A DNA stretch of 64,000 nt from Calothrix sp. PCC 6303. Its GTDB lineage: Bacteria; Cyanobacteriota; Cyanobacteriia; Cyanobacteriales; Nostocaceae. The DNA lies in assembly GCF_000317435.1 (NCBI RefSeq), contig NC_019751.1, forward strand, positions 5,518,001 through 5,582,000. Reading direction: 5' to 3'. The notes beneath the pieces were generated by a model that was not told where the DNA came from, searched no databases, and saw nothing but the letters and a program-made list of their open reading frames with translations. Shown here one piece after another: positions 8,325-19,133 of the stretch. Both the position numbers and the translations under genes were made by a program. How positions within the stretch are numbered: position 1 is the stretch's first letter; each line of letters starts with the position of its first letter.

Positions 8325-9791
8325 ATGACCCTAACCGTTTACAATACACTCACTCGTCACTTGGAAGCATTTGAAACCGTCGAGCCTGGAAAAGTAAAAA
8401 TGTATTGCTGCGGTGTGACAGTATATGACTACTGCCATTTGGGTCATGCACGCTCATATATTAATTGGGATACGGTACGGCGGTATTTGGCTTGGCGTGG
8501 CTATCGGGTAGAATATATCCAGAATTTTACGGATATTGACGATAAAATTCTCAACCGTGCCAAAGAACAAGGCTCGACTATGGAAGTCGTTTCTAACCGC
8601 TTCATTGATGAATATTTTACCGATATTCGTCGCTTGAATGTTACGGATGCTGATGATTATCCCCGTGCAACTGAGCATATCCAGGATATCCAAGATTTAA
8701 TTCAGATTCTAGTAGATAAAGATTTAGCTTACAGCGCTGGTGGTGATGTTTACTACCGCGTGGAAAAATTCCCGACTTACGGTAAACTCTCAGGTCGAAA
8801 TTTATCCGATATGCAAGCGGGGGCTAGCGGGCGTGTAGAGGCAGAAACTAGCGAAAATACCAAAAAACAATACCCCCTCGACTTTGCGCTGTGGAAAGGG
8901 GCAAAACCAGGGGAACCAGCATGGGATTCGCCCTGGGGTCAAGGTCGTCCAGGATGGCACATTGAATGCTCGGCGATGATTCGTAGCCGCTTGGGTGAGA
9001 CAATTGACATCCATGGTGGTGGAGGAGACTTAGTATTTCCCCACCACGAAAACGAAATTGCCCAATCTGAAGGTGCAATTAATAAACCTTTGGCGCGATA
9101 CTGGACACATAACGGGATGGTGATGGTGGATGGACAGAAAATGTCCAAATCTCTGGGGAACTTCATCACAATTCGGGAATTGTTGGATGGAAAATGGGAA
9201 AAATACCCCGAACCAGTTCACCCAATGGCAGTACGCTTATTTGTATTGCAAGCACACTATCGCAAACCATTAGATTTTACCGAAGACGCGATCGCATCCT
9301 CGGTGAATAGTTGGAAAACTCTCCAAGAAGGTTTGGTTTTTGGCGAACAATTTGGAGAAAAACTCGGTTTTACTGAAGATGGCAACCAACTTGATAAAAA
9401 TCTAATTGAACGCTTTGAATCTTTTGGAGATGATGACTTTAATTTCTCCGGTAGTTTAGCGGTATTATTTGAACTGGCAAAAGAACTACGTCGAGAAGGG
9501 AATATCCTAGTTCACGAAGGTAAAACCAAAACTAATACCGCAGAATTACAGCAAGCTTGGTATACATTAGTAACTTTAGCTCAGGTTTTGGGATTAGAAG
9601 CGAAGCTAGAAGCTGTTGAGGATAACTCTTCAGCAGGTTTCAGTGATGCTGACATCGAAACCTTAATTGAACAACGTAACGCAGCCAGAAAAAGTAAAGA
9701 TTTTGCCGAAAGCGATCGCATTCGCAATCAACTCCAAGCCCAAGGCGTTACACTCATCGATAGCAAAGAAGGTACCCGCTGGCATCGGTAA
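8325..9791 (+). CDS. cysS: Cysteine-tRNA ligase
   Basis: A 488-residue class I aminoacyl-tRNA synthetase that charges tRNA-Cys. The N terminus has the zinc-ligand Cys and the HIGH-type motif in [18 protein letters not shown] (residues 28-45), and the KMSKS loop is [11 protein letters not shown] (about 269-279). Other zinc ligands are in WHIECSAM and [10 protein letters not shown]. The C-terminal DALR and CysRS-specific domains are complete, ending [11 protein letters not shown]. Length is normal. It is divergently arranged with the CobW-type GTPase across a 96-base gap that must hold both promoters; an inverted repeat follows the stop. Confidence 0.97.
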   Translation: MTLTVYNTLTRHLEAFETVEPGKVKMYCCGVTVYDYCHLGHARSYINWDTVRRYLAWRGYRVEYIQNFTDIDDKILNRAKEQGSTMEVVSNRFIDEYFTDIRRLNVTDADDYPRATEHIQDIQDLIQILVDKDLAYSAGGDVYYRVEKFPTYGKLSGRNLSDMQAGASGRVEAETSENTKKQYPLDFALWKGAKPGEPAWDSPWGQGRPGWHIECSAMIRSRLGETIDIHGGGGDLVFPHHENEIAQSEGAINKPLARYWTHNGMVMVDGQKMSKSLGNFITIRELLDGKWEKYPEPVHPMAVRLFVLQAHYRKPLDFTEDAIASSVNSWKTLQEGLVFGEQFGEKLGFTEDGNQLDKNLIERFESFGDDDFNFSGSLAVLFELAKELRREGNILVHEGKTKTNTAELQQAWYTLVTLAQVLGLEAKLEAVEDNSSAGFSDADIETLIEQRNAARKSKDFAESDRIRNQLQAQGVTLIDSKEGTRWHR

Positions 9792-9793
9792 GG

Positions 9794-9843
9794 GGAATCT
9801 AGAGGTTCTGGTGTAAGTCAAAAGAACCTCTATCTATAGATTC
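9794..9843 (+). terminator. Hairpin after cysS
   Basis: AGAGGTTCT (9801-9809) pairs with AGAACCTCT (9823-9831), and outer arms GGAATCT (9794-9800) and AGATTCC (9837-9843) extend the stem. It starts 2 bases after the cysS stop. There is no long T-tract, so termination is probable but not certain. Confidence 0.6.
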
Positions 9844-9972
9844 CAGTATTTCATCCAGATTAAAACTACAGTTAAAGGTTTTTGAATATCCACCCCACAG
9901 AAAGTCCTCAAATTCTGTTAGTATTCAAGAGCATTTGCTGAAATAATATCTGAAAGTTGAACTAAATATTTT

Positions 9973-11415
9973 ATGTTCGCTGATTTAAATAAAGCTTTAT
10001 CACAAATCAATATAGCCGCTGATTGGGTTGGCATCAGAGCCGTTAAAGAAACTTTATCAACCCGGTTTGTGCGGGATGCTATTCCCCAAATCAATGGTAA
10101 ATCCTTTACCTTAGGGGCAATGGTGGAGGTAATGGTAAACGGATGTATTGCCTACGCTGCTACCAATTCCGTCACACCCGATGACTTGCAAACGGCAGTT
10201 GAGGCAGCATACCATCATGCGATCGCATCTAGCGAATGGTCTGTATTTAAGTTTGATGTCACCACCTCCCGTCCCCAAGTTATTGGTGAATACATCTCCC
10301 CCCACGTTAAATCATTAGATACCCTCACACCAGCAGAAATCAACGATATTCTCATTCGTATTTGCAAAACCCTCAAAGTTAACGACAAAATCGTTCAAAC
10401 ATCTGCTGAACTCGTCACTACCGACAGAGAAGTTTGGTTTGTTAGCAGCAATGGTTCCCAAGTTTACCAAAAATTCCTCTTTATCAGCACCTACTACGGC
10501 GCTACCGCCCAAGATGGTAATGTAGTACAACAACGTAGTAGCAATGGTTGGCAAGCACATACCTATCAAGGAGGGATGGAACTATTTAACGATGCTAACT
10601 TGTGGCAACGGGCGCAAACCATCGGTGAGCAAGCAGTAGAATTACTGGCAGCAGATGAATGTCCCAATACCCGTACTAATCTAGTATTAGCACCAGATCA
10701 AATGATGCTACAAATACATGAAAGTGTGGGACATCCCTTGGAAGTAGATCGGATTCTCGGTGATGAGCGCAACTATGCAGGCGGTAGTTTCATCAAAGCA
10801 GGTGATTTTGGCAACCTAGTTTACGGGTCTTCATTAATGAATATCACCTTTGACCCCACCGTCTCCGGTGAAATCGCCAGTTACAACTTCGATGATACAG
10901 GAGCCACAGCCACCAGAGAATATTTAATTAAGGGGGGAGTATTAAAGCGTGGTTTAGGTAGCTTAGAAAGTCAAGCCCGCGCCGCTATTCCCGGTGTGGC
11001 TTGCGCCCGTGCTTGCTCATGGAACCGTCCAGCAATTGACCGCATGGCTAACTTAAACTTGGAACCAGGTGAAGATACATTTACAGATATCATCGGTGAT
11101 ATTGAAGACGGTATCTATATGGAATCTAACCGTTCTTGGTCAATTGACGATCGTCGTTACAAGTTCCAATTCGGTTGTGAATATGCCAAATTAATCGAAA
11201 ATGGCAAGCTAACTAAAACCCTGCGTAATCCAAATTACCGCGCTACCACCCCAGAATTTTGGGGAAGTTTAGTTAAATTAGGCAACTCCTCTACTTGGGA
11301 GATGTATGGCACACCTTTTTGTGGTAAGGGCGAACCGAACCAAGCGATTTGGGTGGGACATGGTTCACCAGTTTGTGTATTTGCAGATGTAGAAGTTTTT
11401 GGAGGTGGAACTTAG
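9973..11415 (+). CDS. tldD: TldD-like zinc metalloprotease subunit
   Basis: A 480-residue TldD family protein with the zinc motif HExxxH as HESVGH (about residues 249-254, in LQIHESVGHPLEVDR), followed by the family's ILGDERNYAG segment and a Cys-rich GVACARACSWNRPA loop. TldD is the catalytic subunit of a cytosolic heterodimeric protease that degrades unstructured peptides and matures some ribosomal peptides. The probable partner tldE follows 107 bases downstream. Length is normal. In cyanobacteria the substrates are unknown. Confidence 0.92.
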   Translation: MFADLNKALSQINIAADWVGIRAVKETLSTRFVRDAIPQINGKSFTLGAMVEVMVNGCIAYAATNSVTPDDLQTAVEAAYHHAIASSEWSVFKFDVTTSRPQVIGEYISPHVKSLDTLTPAEINDILIRICKTLKVNDKIVQTSAELVTTDREVWFVSSNGSQVYQKFLFISTYYGATAQDGNVVQQRSSNGWQAHTYQGGMELFNDANLWQRAQTIGEQAVELLAADECPNTRTNLVLAPDQMMLQIHESVGHPLEVDRILGDERNYAGGSFIKAGDFGNLVYGSSLMNITFDPTVSGEIASYNFDDTGATATREYLIKGGVLKRGLGSLESQARAAIPGVACARACSWNRPAIDRMANLNLEPGEDTFTDIIGDIEDGIYMESNRSWSIDDRRYKFQFGCEYAKLIENGKLTKTLRNPNYRATTPEFWGSLVKLGNSSTWEMYGTPFCGKGEPNQAIWVGHGSPVCVFADVEVFGGGT

Positions 11416-11448
11416 TTCAGGGAATAATTGTTATGGTTCTAAAAAACC

Positions 11449-11481
11449 AGATCCCCGACTTCTTAGAAAAGTCGGGGATCT
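11449..11481. terminator. Hairpin between tldD and tldE
   Basis: AGATCCCCGACTT (11449-11461) pairs perfectly with AAGTCGGGGATCT (11469-11481). The same arms, with one mismatch, recur at 53270-53302, so it is a dispersed repeat as well as a possible intercistronic terminator or RNA-stabilising stem. Confidence 0.6.
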
Positions 11482-11522
11482 AGCGCTTTAATTAATTAAT
11501 TTATTTATTTAAAATACTCAAC

Positions 11523-12869
11523 ATGAAAACTGAAGAATTAGACACCTTAGAAACCAGCTTTAATAAACTTGTTGAAACCCTCTTAATGAAAAAAGCACCA
11601 TCTGAAGAATTCACACTCAAACTTAATAGTGAACGTAGCTTGTTTACTCGCTTCAATCACGCAAGAGTTCGACAAAGTGGTTATGTCGCAGATGGTTCAA
11701 TTCAACTGACATTAATGCAGAATCAGCGCAGTAGTTACCGTCAAATACCATTTACGGGACATTGGGAAAGAGACTGGCAAGAATTATATTTAGCACTACA
11801 GGAACTTCGCAATGAACTACCAACTTTACCAATTGATCCATACCTAGTTTTACCATCAGGAAATAGCAGTAGTTATGAAGTCAATGAGGGGAAATTACCA
11901 GATTCAGAATTAATCGTCGCAGCCATTTTAGAAGCAGCAGCCAAAATTGATTTTACAGGAATTTATGCCGGGGGTTTGGTAATTCAAGCTTATGCTGATT
12001 CATGCGGACAAAAACATTGGTTTGCAACTAACACATTTACCCTAGATTATTCGATTTTTAATCCTGATGCTCAAGCTGTAAAAGGCTGTTTTGCGGGAAG
12101 TGAATGGAATCAAGAAGCTTATGTGTCTAAAATCCGAGATGCCAAAAATCAATTACAACTACTGGAAAAAACTCCCAAACAATTATCGAAAGGGCAATAT
12201 AGAACTTACTTTGCTCCGGCAGCAGTCTCTGACTTATCATTAATGCTGTCATGGGGAGGTGTTAGTGAAGCTGATATTCAACAAGGAAACAGTTCTTTAG
12301 CAGCGCTACAACGTCAGGAAAAACAACTTTCTTCTAAGCTAAATATATTAGAAAACTTTCAACGGGGTTTTGTTCCTAGATTTAATGAGTTAGGGGAAAT
12401 TGCTGTACCCCACTTTCCAGTAATTGATCAAGGCATTCTAGTTAACACACTAATCAATTCACGCACAGCCAAAGAGTACCAAAAAACAGCCAATGGTGCA
12501 AATAGTAGGGAGTCATTGCGTGCTTTAGAAATTACCAGTGGCAATCTTGAATTTGAGCAAATTCTCACAACACTGGAAACCGGATTATATGTATCTAATT
12601 TGCATTATCTAAATTGGAGTGATTTACCAAGTGGTAGAATCACCGGAATGACTCGATATGCATGTTTTTGGGTAGAAAATGGGCAAATAGTCGCACCAAT
12701 CGAAAATCTCCGGTTTGATGAAACCTTATACAACTTTTGGGGAGATCAATTAGTCGATTTTACCAAATTTCAGGAATTTATTCCCGAAGTGGGAACCTAT
12801 GAAGCTAGGCAACTTGGTGGTAATATGGTTCCGGGAATGTTGGTGGATGATTTTACATACACATTTTGA
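11523..12869 (+). CDS. TldE/PmbA-like protease partner
   Basis: A 448-residue TldD/PmbA family member without the HExxxH motif, therefore of the TldE (PmbA) type. The N-terminal half is divergent; the C-terminal half has the family's NTLINSRTAKEYQ and the GNLEFEQIL segment. It should pair with the TldD protein encoded just upstream to form the active protease. The 107-base gap contains a hairpin, so the two may be one transcript with differential expression. The orphan homologue at 968-2281 may be a second partner for the same TldD. Confidence 0.85.
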   Translation: MKTEELDTLETSFNKLVETLLMKKAPSEEFTLKLNSERSLFTRFNHARVRQSGYVADGSIQLTLMQNQRSSYRQIPFTGHWERDWQELYLALQELRNELPTLPIDPYLVLPSGNSSSYEVNEGKLPDSELIVAAILEAAAKIDFTGIYAGGLVIQAYADSCGQKHWFATNTFTLDYSIFNPDAQAVKGCFAGSEWNQEAYVSKIRDAKNQLQLLEKTPKQLSKGQYRTYFAPAAVSDLSLMLSWGGVSEADIQQGNSSLAALQRQEKQLSSKLNILENFQRGFVPRFNELGEIAVPHFPVIDQGILVNTLINSRTAKEYQKTANGANSRESLRALEITSGNLEFEQILTTLETGLYVSNLHYLNWSDLPSGRITGMTRYACFWVENGQIVAPIENLRFDETLYNFWGDQLVDFTKFQEFIPEVGTYEARQLGGNMVPGMLVDDFTYTF

Positions 12870-13101
12870 TAGCCCTTGGCATAAATGCACGAGAATTCTT
12901 GCTTCACTGACACTACTGAAACCAGATACCTTGTACTGTCTAGTCCAGAGGTAAGACTCTCCCCAATTGCAAGGTTATGAGATTTAAAGGCTCAAAATCC
13001 ATGTAGTTTGCTAGAAAATCGTGGGGTGAATTTTGGATTTGACCTCCAAAACCAGTATTATTCAAGCTGTGTGGCATATAGATTCCCTTTGTGCAGTTTT
13101 T

Positions 13102-13161
13102 CAGCTAACGCTGCGCTACACGTTTCTTGGATGCCCGAAAGGGCTATACAGCAGATCCCTA
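13102..13161. repeat. 60-base dispersed repeat, copy 1
   Basis: This stretch is almost identical to 53208-53266 (one substitution and one single-base gap visible). It contains the internal palindrome GCCCGAAAGGGC. Its last three bases form the TAG stop of the giant kinase on the minus strand. Such units are small dispersed palindromic repeats of cyanobacteria. Confidence 0.9.
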
Positions 13162-16100
13162 ATTACGAATAAATGGCAGTCTAATCACGAACTCAGCACC
13201 TTGATTAACTGAAGAATTAACGTGAATGCTACCTCCATGTTTATCGATAACAATCTGACGGGCAATTGCTAAACCTAAACCTGTACCTTTACCGATGGTT
13301 TTAGTTGTAAATAAGTGATCGAAGATTTTGTTTTTGACATCTTCAGGTATTCCTGCACCATTATCTCGAAGACTAATTAAAACCGATGTTTTATCATTAT
13401 CAAGGCTAGTAGTAATAGTAATTTCGTTAGGATTCGCTTTAATTTGCTCGAAACTAATCCCGGTACTGGATTCATCCAATGCATCAATAGCATTAGCTAA
13501 TAAATTCATGAAGACTTGATTCATTTGTCCTGGGTAGCAGGCAAAAGGATTTATATCTCCGTAATTTTTGATCACTTCAATTTCGGGTCTAAGTTCTGAA
13601 GCTTTCAGACGATGCCTTAATATGAGTAGAGTACTATCAATACACTCATGAATATCACAAACAATCGGTTTATGAGTATCAGACCTCGAAAAAGTTCGTA
13701 AACTGACGCTAATATTATAAATTCTATCGATACTCTGCTTCATCGAAGCAAGCAATTTCGGTAAATCTTCATTAATGTATTCTAAATCAGCTTTGTCAAT
13801 TTTACGGCGCAGTTTTTGACTTGGTTCAGGATGTTCACTTTGATATAAATTGATGATTTCAAACAAATCTTCAATATATTGTTCCGCAGGTTCAATATTG
13901 CCGCTAATACAACCAATTGGGTTATTAATTTCGTGGGCAATACCAGCTACTAAACCACCTAAAGCAGACATTTTTTCGCTTTGCACAAGCTGGATTTGGA
14001 TTTGCTTAACATCTTCTAATGAGATTTCTAACTGTTCCTTAGTTATTTGCAAATTAGCAAGAGAAGATTCTAATTCCTTTGCGTAATCTTGAGAACGTTC
14101 ATACAGTTGAGCATTTTCGATGGAAATTGCCGCTTGTGAACAAATCAGCTGTAATAATTCTATGCGATCGCTTGTGAACACGCCCGCAGTATTTCTGTTT
14201 TCTAGATACAAAAATCCCACTAGTTGGCTTTGACGACGTATCGGTAAACACAACAAACTCTGGGGTTGGTACTGTTGGATATAATTATCACTTAGCCAAT
14301 TCACATGCTTAGTAGTATTATCAATCAGTAAATACTTGCTAGAATTCTTGACATAGTTTAGTACCGAAATAGGTACCTCCATGCTTTCTTCTAATGGTAA
14401 AGAATCAGAGTGAACTGTATTGTTACTTTTTATACTCTGGGATACAGCTTCAACAAACATTTGTCCATTCTTGATTAATACTAATGCTGCCTTACTAGCA
14501 CCAGCATTTTCTAGGGCAACTTCCATCAGTACCATTAGCAGACGTTTGAGATCAATCTCACTAGAAACAGCTTGTGATGCTTTAAGCACAGTTGCTAAAT
14601 CAAACACTGAAGTCATCAAACTGCTACTAGAAGAACCTGTTTGCGTTGCACTTAATACTAAAGTTTCAGTTGTTGTGACTTCATGGGTCTGATTCACAAA
14701 TATCAGCAACTTTGGATAGCTTTGTTCCAAATGTTTGACTTTTGCTTTAGCACCCCAACGTGCATAAGCATAATAAGCATCAGTTAAATAAACTTGAGCA
14801 ATCTTTGATTTTTGCCATCCCAGATAAAACTTAGCTGCTAATTCACCAGCTAAAGCTTCTTCATTTACATATTGATTTTCTCTGGCTAAATTAATTGCAT
14901 TATCATATGCTTCCATTGCCTGTGTATGATTTCCATCAACCCTAAATATCTCTGCCTCAATTAGCAAATACTTGTGTAAGAAATTCTCTGGGCAACTATC
15001 TGCCCATTTCTTCATTTGCAATTGATTTGTCTGCAACTGTTCAAAATACTCAGATTTTAATTTAACATCACTGGTATTTTCATACTTATTAACTAAAGTC
15101 AGAGAGTAATAAAAATTGTGGACTGCGGTGCAGTAAAATCCTAGTACATATTGGATGATCTCTTTAGCTGCAATAGCATATTCGTATGCAGCTTCCCAAT
15201 CACCATATATGTATAACACCTGACATTTCATTACTTTATAGGAACAAAGTCCCAGAAAACTTTTGCGTGATTCACACCTATTTATATACTCTAATTCGCT
15301 ATTGTAACTCGTAGAAAATTCACCATAACTACCTGTCAAACCAGCTAAATTTCTGACTACCAATTCGATAGATTCTATAGCATCAGTTGTGGAAACATTA
15401 TGAGTTTTTTCTGAAAAATCAACGAATCCCGAAAAATCCTGTAACATATCATTTAAATTGGCACCCTGACAAAAGAGGTTTAATGTTTTACCCCAAAGTG
15501 AGTAGCCAGAATTTTGAAATTCTCCAGATTCTAAGCCGTAGCGGTAAGCATCATCATTAATCGGGTTAGAAAAGCGGACGTGTTTATACCAATGATTGAT
15601 GAAACTAGCAAATACGAAATAGGTTCGACATTTCAACGCTGGAGTATTAAAAAAGTTACTTAAATTAATTGCCAGTGTGCCAAATTCATAACCGGCTTGA
15701 TAGTTTTGGAAAATTGAACCTAGTAAAACTCCATAATCAGAGTAACCACGGGCAGATTCAGGAGTATTTCCATACTGTAGTGATAATTTTACTAGTTTCA
15801 GAGCAACAATTGGGAAAAGTTGCGGCATCCCAATATAAGCAACAGAATCTAGATTCATCAGTAATCTGGCAGCAATAATTTTTTCCTGTGATTCCATCAC
15901 GGGTAAATTAATCAAACTGGAAACTTTTCGCTGTGAAGTTAATTGATTAACTTCTGTATATTCTGCTTGCAATTCTTCATAGAAGTTATCTTCTGGTAAG
16001 TTTATATCTAAAAGCTTCAATGCATCTCTGCCAATTTTAATACTTTCAATGAATTTATAATTGAGGGTATATTGAATGATTAAAGTATTTAAAATATCGC

Positions 16101-18621
16101 ATTTTTCCGCATTGGATCTTACTTTCTTTAAAATTTGATAAGTAAGTTCTTCGCTGTTATCAAAGTTGCCATTTAAATATTCAATTTCTATTTTTTCTCT
16201 GTACAATGAATATGTAAACTCATACTGTTCTTCCCAGCAATTTGATCTGAGTAAATTTATGCCCATATCTAAATACTGTTGTGCAGCCATATAGGCAGTT
16301 GCAGCTTTTGCTTTTTTAGCGGCAAATAAATTAAGTTCACAAATAACTTGACGCTCCGCTAAAATTTCAATGAGTTTAATACCTGTATTTAAATGATTAA
16401 CAATATCAAAAATATTTTCTTCTCGTTCTGTTTCCGATGATTTTTCTAATAGCAATCTACCAATTTTTAAATGTGTTTCCTGTTTTTGCGTTTCAGGGAT
16501 TAAAGCATAGGCAGCTTGTTGTACTCGGTCATGCAAAAACTTGTATCTGATTTTGATTTGGGTTTCATCAATTTTGATCGGCTCAGATTGACTAGAAATA
16601 TTTTTAGAATCTGAGTGGAAGAATTTATATGTTTCATTTTTTGGCAGGATCAATTCTTCCTGTAATGCCTTCCACAAGTCTGTAGCTGTATCTGTATAAT
16701 TTTTCTCTAAAACTATTGATAAACTATTTAAATCGAATTCGTTACCGATACAAGCTGCAAACTGCAATACTTTTTGTGTTGATGCAGGTAATTTTTGTAA
16801 AATTTGGGTGATTAATTCAACTACATCATTAGTTAATGCCCGTTCTCGAACTGCAGAAATATTACATTCCCAAGAACGAGAATCTAAGTCAAAAATCAAT
16901 AATCCTTCTTCATACAAAACTTTCATGAATTGCGTACAGAAAAATGGATTTCCCTTAGTTTTTTGATAAATTAATTGTGCCAGTGGCAATGCAACTATTT
17001 CGGAGCAATTGAGGGTATCTGCAACTAAGTTATTAATATGTTCGATCTCTAAGGGTGCGATCGCTACTTCGTTAACGACCGTACCAGACAAACGAATTTG
17101 TTTAAGTGTTAAGAGTAGCGGGTGAGTAGCGGAAACTTCATTGTCACGATAAGCACCAATAATTAATATATGTCCGCTATCGGTTTCTGATGCCAACATT
17201 TGCATCAACTTTAATGATGCAGAATCAGCCCACTGTAAATCATCTAAGAAAATAACTAGGGGGTGTTCTGATGTGGCAAAGATCTTAATAAAGTTTTTAA
17301 ATAGTAAATTAAAGCGGTTTTGGGATGCGGTTCCTTCCAACTCTACGACGGCAGGTTGTTTACCAATAATACCTTCCAATTCAGGTATGACATCAATGAT
17401 AACTTCAGCATTTTCACCTAATACCTCTATGATTGTACTTCGCCAATATTGAAGAAGAGTGTCACTTTCGCTTAATAGCTGACCCATCAAATCACGAAAT
17501 GACTGTACAAATGCCGAAAATGGGATATGACGCTGGAATTGGTCATATTTACCCCTAATAAAGTACCCGCGTTGACGGACAATTGGTTTATGAACTTCAT
17601 TAACAACTGCGGTTTTACCAATTCCCGACAACCCAGCCAATAACATGACTTCGGTGTCACCATGGCTAACACGTTCAAAAGCTGTTAGTAGTTGTTTGAT
17701 TTCATCTTCCCGACCGTAAAGCTTCTCTGGGATAATAAAGCGATCGCATAAATCCCGCTGCCCTAATAAAAAAGCCGGTATATCCCGCTGTTGATGCCAA
17801 TATTTTTGACATCGCTCTAAATCATATTTTAAGCCTAATGCACTTTGATAGCGTTCTTCAGCATTTTTTGCCATCAATTTACTGACAATAGCTGCAAGTT
17901 GCTTAGGAATATCAGGATTAATACTAGTTACATTTTCTGCTTTTTGGGCAATATGGCAGTGCAGCAACTCCATTGGATCTTTAGTGATGAAGGGCAACTG
18001 CTGTGTCAACAGCCGATAAAAAGTCACACCCAAGGAGTAAAAATCTGTGCGGTAATCAATTCCGCGATTCATTCTTCCCGTTTGTTCTGGGGAAATATAC
18101 GCAAGCGTCCCTTCTAAAGTGTTGGGATTTTTTAACTGTTGCGTCTCTCGTGGAAGTACTGAAGCGATACTGAAGTCAATTAATTTAACCTGCTTGGTAT
18201 CGGGGTTAATTAAGATGTTTGCGGGTTTAATATCTTTATGAATAATGCGGCAGCGATGTAAAGCATCTAATGCGACAACTACTTGAATGGCAACATCAAA
18301 AAACTCATGGAGTTCTTTAGGCTTAGATTCATGAAAATACTCATCTAATGAGATTCCGCCAAAGTCTTCCATGACTAAAGCATAAAAGGTATTGTAGGTC
18401 TCCAACGATAAGGGACGCACAACTCCATCAATATCTAAATTTTTGGAAATGATAAATTGATTGCGGAACTGAACTAGCTCGCTAAAACTCGGATATTCAT
18501 TCCGCATCAGTTTTACGATGACGCACTTCCCATCTGATTCACGCATCGCGCGGCAAACCAGGGTTTTTGACCCTGAATAGATTTGCTCATTAATTTCATA
18601 GCCAGGAAGATAAATGTTCAT
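13159..18621 (-). CDS. Hybrid Ser/Thr kinase - AAA ATPase - GAF - histidine kinase
   Basis: A giant multidomain signalling protein of 1820 residues from the ATG at 18621 (an upstream ATG at 18678 adds 19). Order: Ser/Thr kinase (about 8-265; Lys in VIVKLM, HKDIKPAN near 128-135, DFS in place of DFG); AAA/NB-ARC-like ATPase (Walker A GLSGIGKT near 330, Walker B FLDDLQWAD near 459); helical TPR-like region (about 600-1330); GAF domain (about 1355-1530); HisKA with H-box AHEINNP near 1563; HATPase with N-box NLLANAIDAL and G-boxes DNGAGIP and GKGTGLGLA. All key residues for both kinase types seem present. Homologues are frequent in heterocystous cyanobacteria and several affect heterocyst or nitrogen responses. 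Signal and target are unknown. Confidence 0.93.
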   Translation of the reverse strand: MNIYLPGYEINEQIYSGSKTLVCRAMRESDGKCVIVKLMRNEYPSFSELVQFRNQFIISKNLDIDGVVRPLSLETYNTFYALVMEDFGGISLDEYFHESKPKELHEFFDVAIQVVVALDALHRCRIIHKDIKPANILINPDTKQVKLIDFSIASVLPRETQQLKNPNTLEGTLAYISPEQTGRMNRGIDYRTDFYSLGVTFYRLLTQQLPFITKDPMELLHCHIAQKAENVTSINPDIPKQLAAIVSKLMAKNAEERYQSALGLKYDLERCQKYWHQQRDIPAFLLGQRDLCDRFIIPEKLYGREDEIKQLLTAFERVSHGDTEVMLLAGLSGIGKTAVVNEVHKPIVRQRGYFIRGKYDQFQRHIPFSAFVQSFRDLMGQLLSESDTLLQYWRSTIIEVLGENAEVIIDVIPELEGIIGKQPAVVELEGTASQNRFNLLFKNFIKIFATSEHPLVIFLDDLQWADSASLKLMQMLASETDSGHILIIGAYRDNEVSATHPLLLTLKQIRLSGTVVNEVAIAPLEIEHINNLVADTLNCSEIVALPLAQLIYQKTKGNPFFCTQFMKVLYEEGLLIFDLDSRSWECNISAVRERALTNDVVELITQILQKLPASTQKVLQFAACIGNEFDLNSLSIVLEKNYTDTATDLWKALQEELILPKNETYKFFHSDSKNISSQSEPIKIDETQIKIRYKFLHDRVQQAAYALIPETQKQETHLKIGRLLLEKSSETEREENIFDIVNHLNTGIKLIEILAERQVICELNLFAAKKAKAATAYMAAQQYLDMGINLLRSNCWEEQYEFTYSLYREKIEIEYLNGNFDNSEELTYQILKKVRSNAEKCDILNTLIIQYTLNYKFIESIKIGRDALKLLDINLPEDNFYEELQAEYTEVNQLTSQRKVSSLINLPVMESQEKIIAARLLMNLDSVAYIGMPQLFPIVALKLVKLSLQYGNTPESARGYSDYGVLLGSIFQNYQAGYEFGTLAINLSNFFNTPALKCRTYFVFASFINHWYKHVRFSNPINDDAYRYGLESGEFQNSGYSLWGKTLNLFCQGANLNDMLQDFSGFVDFSEKTHNVSTTDAIESIELVVRNLAGLTGSYGEFSTSYNSELEYINRCESRKSFLGLCSYKVMKCQVLYIYGDWEAAYEYAIAAKEIIQYVLGFYCTAVHNFYYSLTLVNKYENTSDVKLKSEYFEQLQTNQLQMKKWADSCPENFLHKYLLIEAEIFRVDGNHTQAMEAYDNAINLARENQYVNEEALAGELAAKFYLGWQKSKIAQVYLTDAYYAYARWGAKAKVKHLEQSYPKLLIFVNQTHEVTTTETLVLSATQTGSSSSSLMTSVFDLATVLKASQAVSSEIDLKRLLMVLMEVALENAGASKAALVLIKNGQMFVEAVSQSIKSNNTVHSDSLPLEESMEVPISVLNYVKNSSKYLLIDNTTKHVNWLSDNYIQQYQPQSLLCLPIRRQSQLVGFLYLENRNTAGVFTSDRIELLQLICSQAAISIENAQLYERSQDYAKELESSLANLQITKEQLEISLEDVKQIQIQLVQSEKMSALGGLVAGIAHEINNPIGCISGNIEPAEQYIEDLFEIINLYQSEHPEPSQKLRRKIDKADLEYINEDLPKLLASMKQSIDRIYNISVSLRTFSRSDTHKPIVCDIHECIDSTLLILRHRLKASELRPEIEVIKNYGDINPFACYPGQMNQVFMNLLANAIDALDESSTGISFEQIKANPNEITITTSLDNDKTSVLISLRDNGAGIPEDVKNKIFDHLFTTKTIGKGTGLGLAIARQIVIDKHGGSIHVNSSVNQGAEFVIRLPFIRN

Positions 18622-19133
18622 AGTGATTATTAACTCACACCACTGAATATATTTAGTCTGTGTAGTAATTGTTCCCATTTGAAGTCAATTTATAACACCT
18701 GGGTATTATTTGTTTGTATTCACAAAGTAATACAAATTATGAACTTACGTAGACTTCATATTATGTACTTAAAAGCAATCTATTAATCATAATAACTTTA
18801 AGTTATCCTTGTAATTTTTATCTGAGTATGAGTATTTTTTTACATTACTGATGAATATTCAACAGATAATCTTATGTTTTCTAGGAGTTTATTCTTAACT
18901 TTATAAATAGGTATTTATTTGCTTGATGGCGTTTAAATTTCCTTTAAGGAAAATTACGTATTTTCTGGCTTATCGTTTTGATTATTTTGATGATTTACTG
19001 TAAATAAAACGAAAGGGTGCAGATAAATTATTTTTCAGCATTATTAATTTGTTTGGTAATGTAATGATCAAATTTTTATTCGCAATTCCTATGATACAAA
19101 TCATTGTTCATAAATATGTGGAATAAAAGCCAT
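18622..19133. other. AT-rich divergent spacer between kinase and oxoamine synthase
   Basis: About 510 bases without a gene, very AT-rich, separating divergent transcription units and therefore containing both promoters. A palindrome centred on AAATTTCCTTTAAGGAAAAT lies near 18935-18954. I could not identify a clean NtcA-type GTA-N8-TAC site by eye. Confidence 0.5.
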
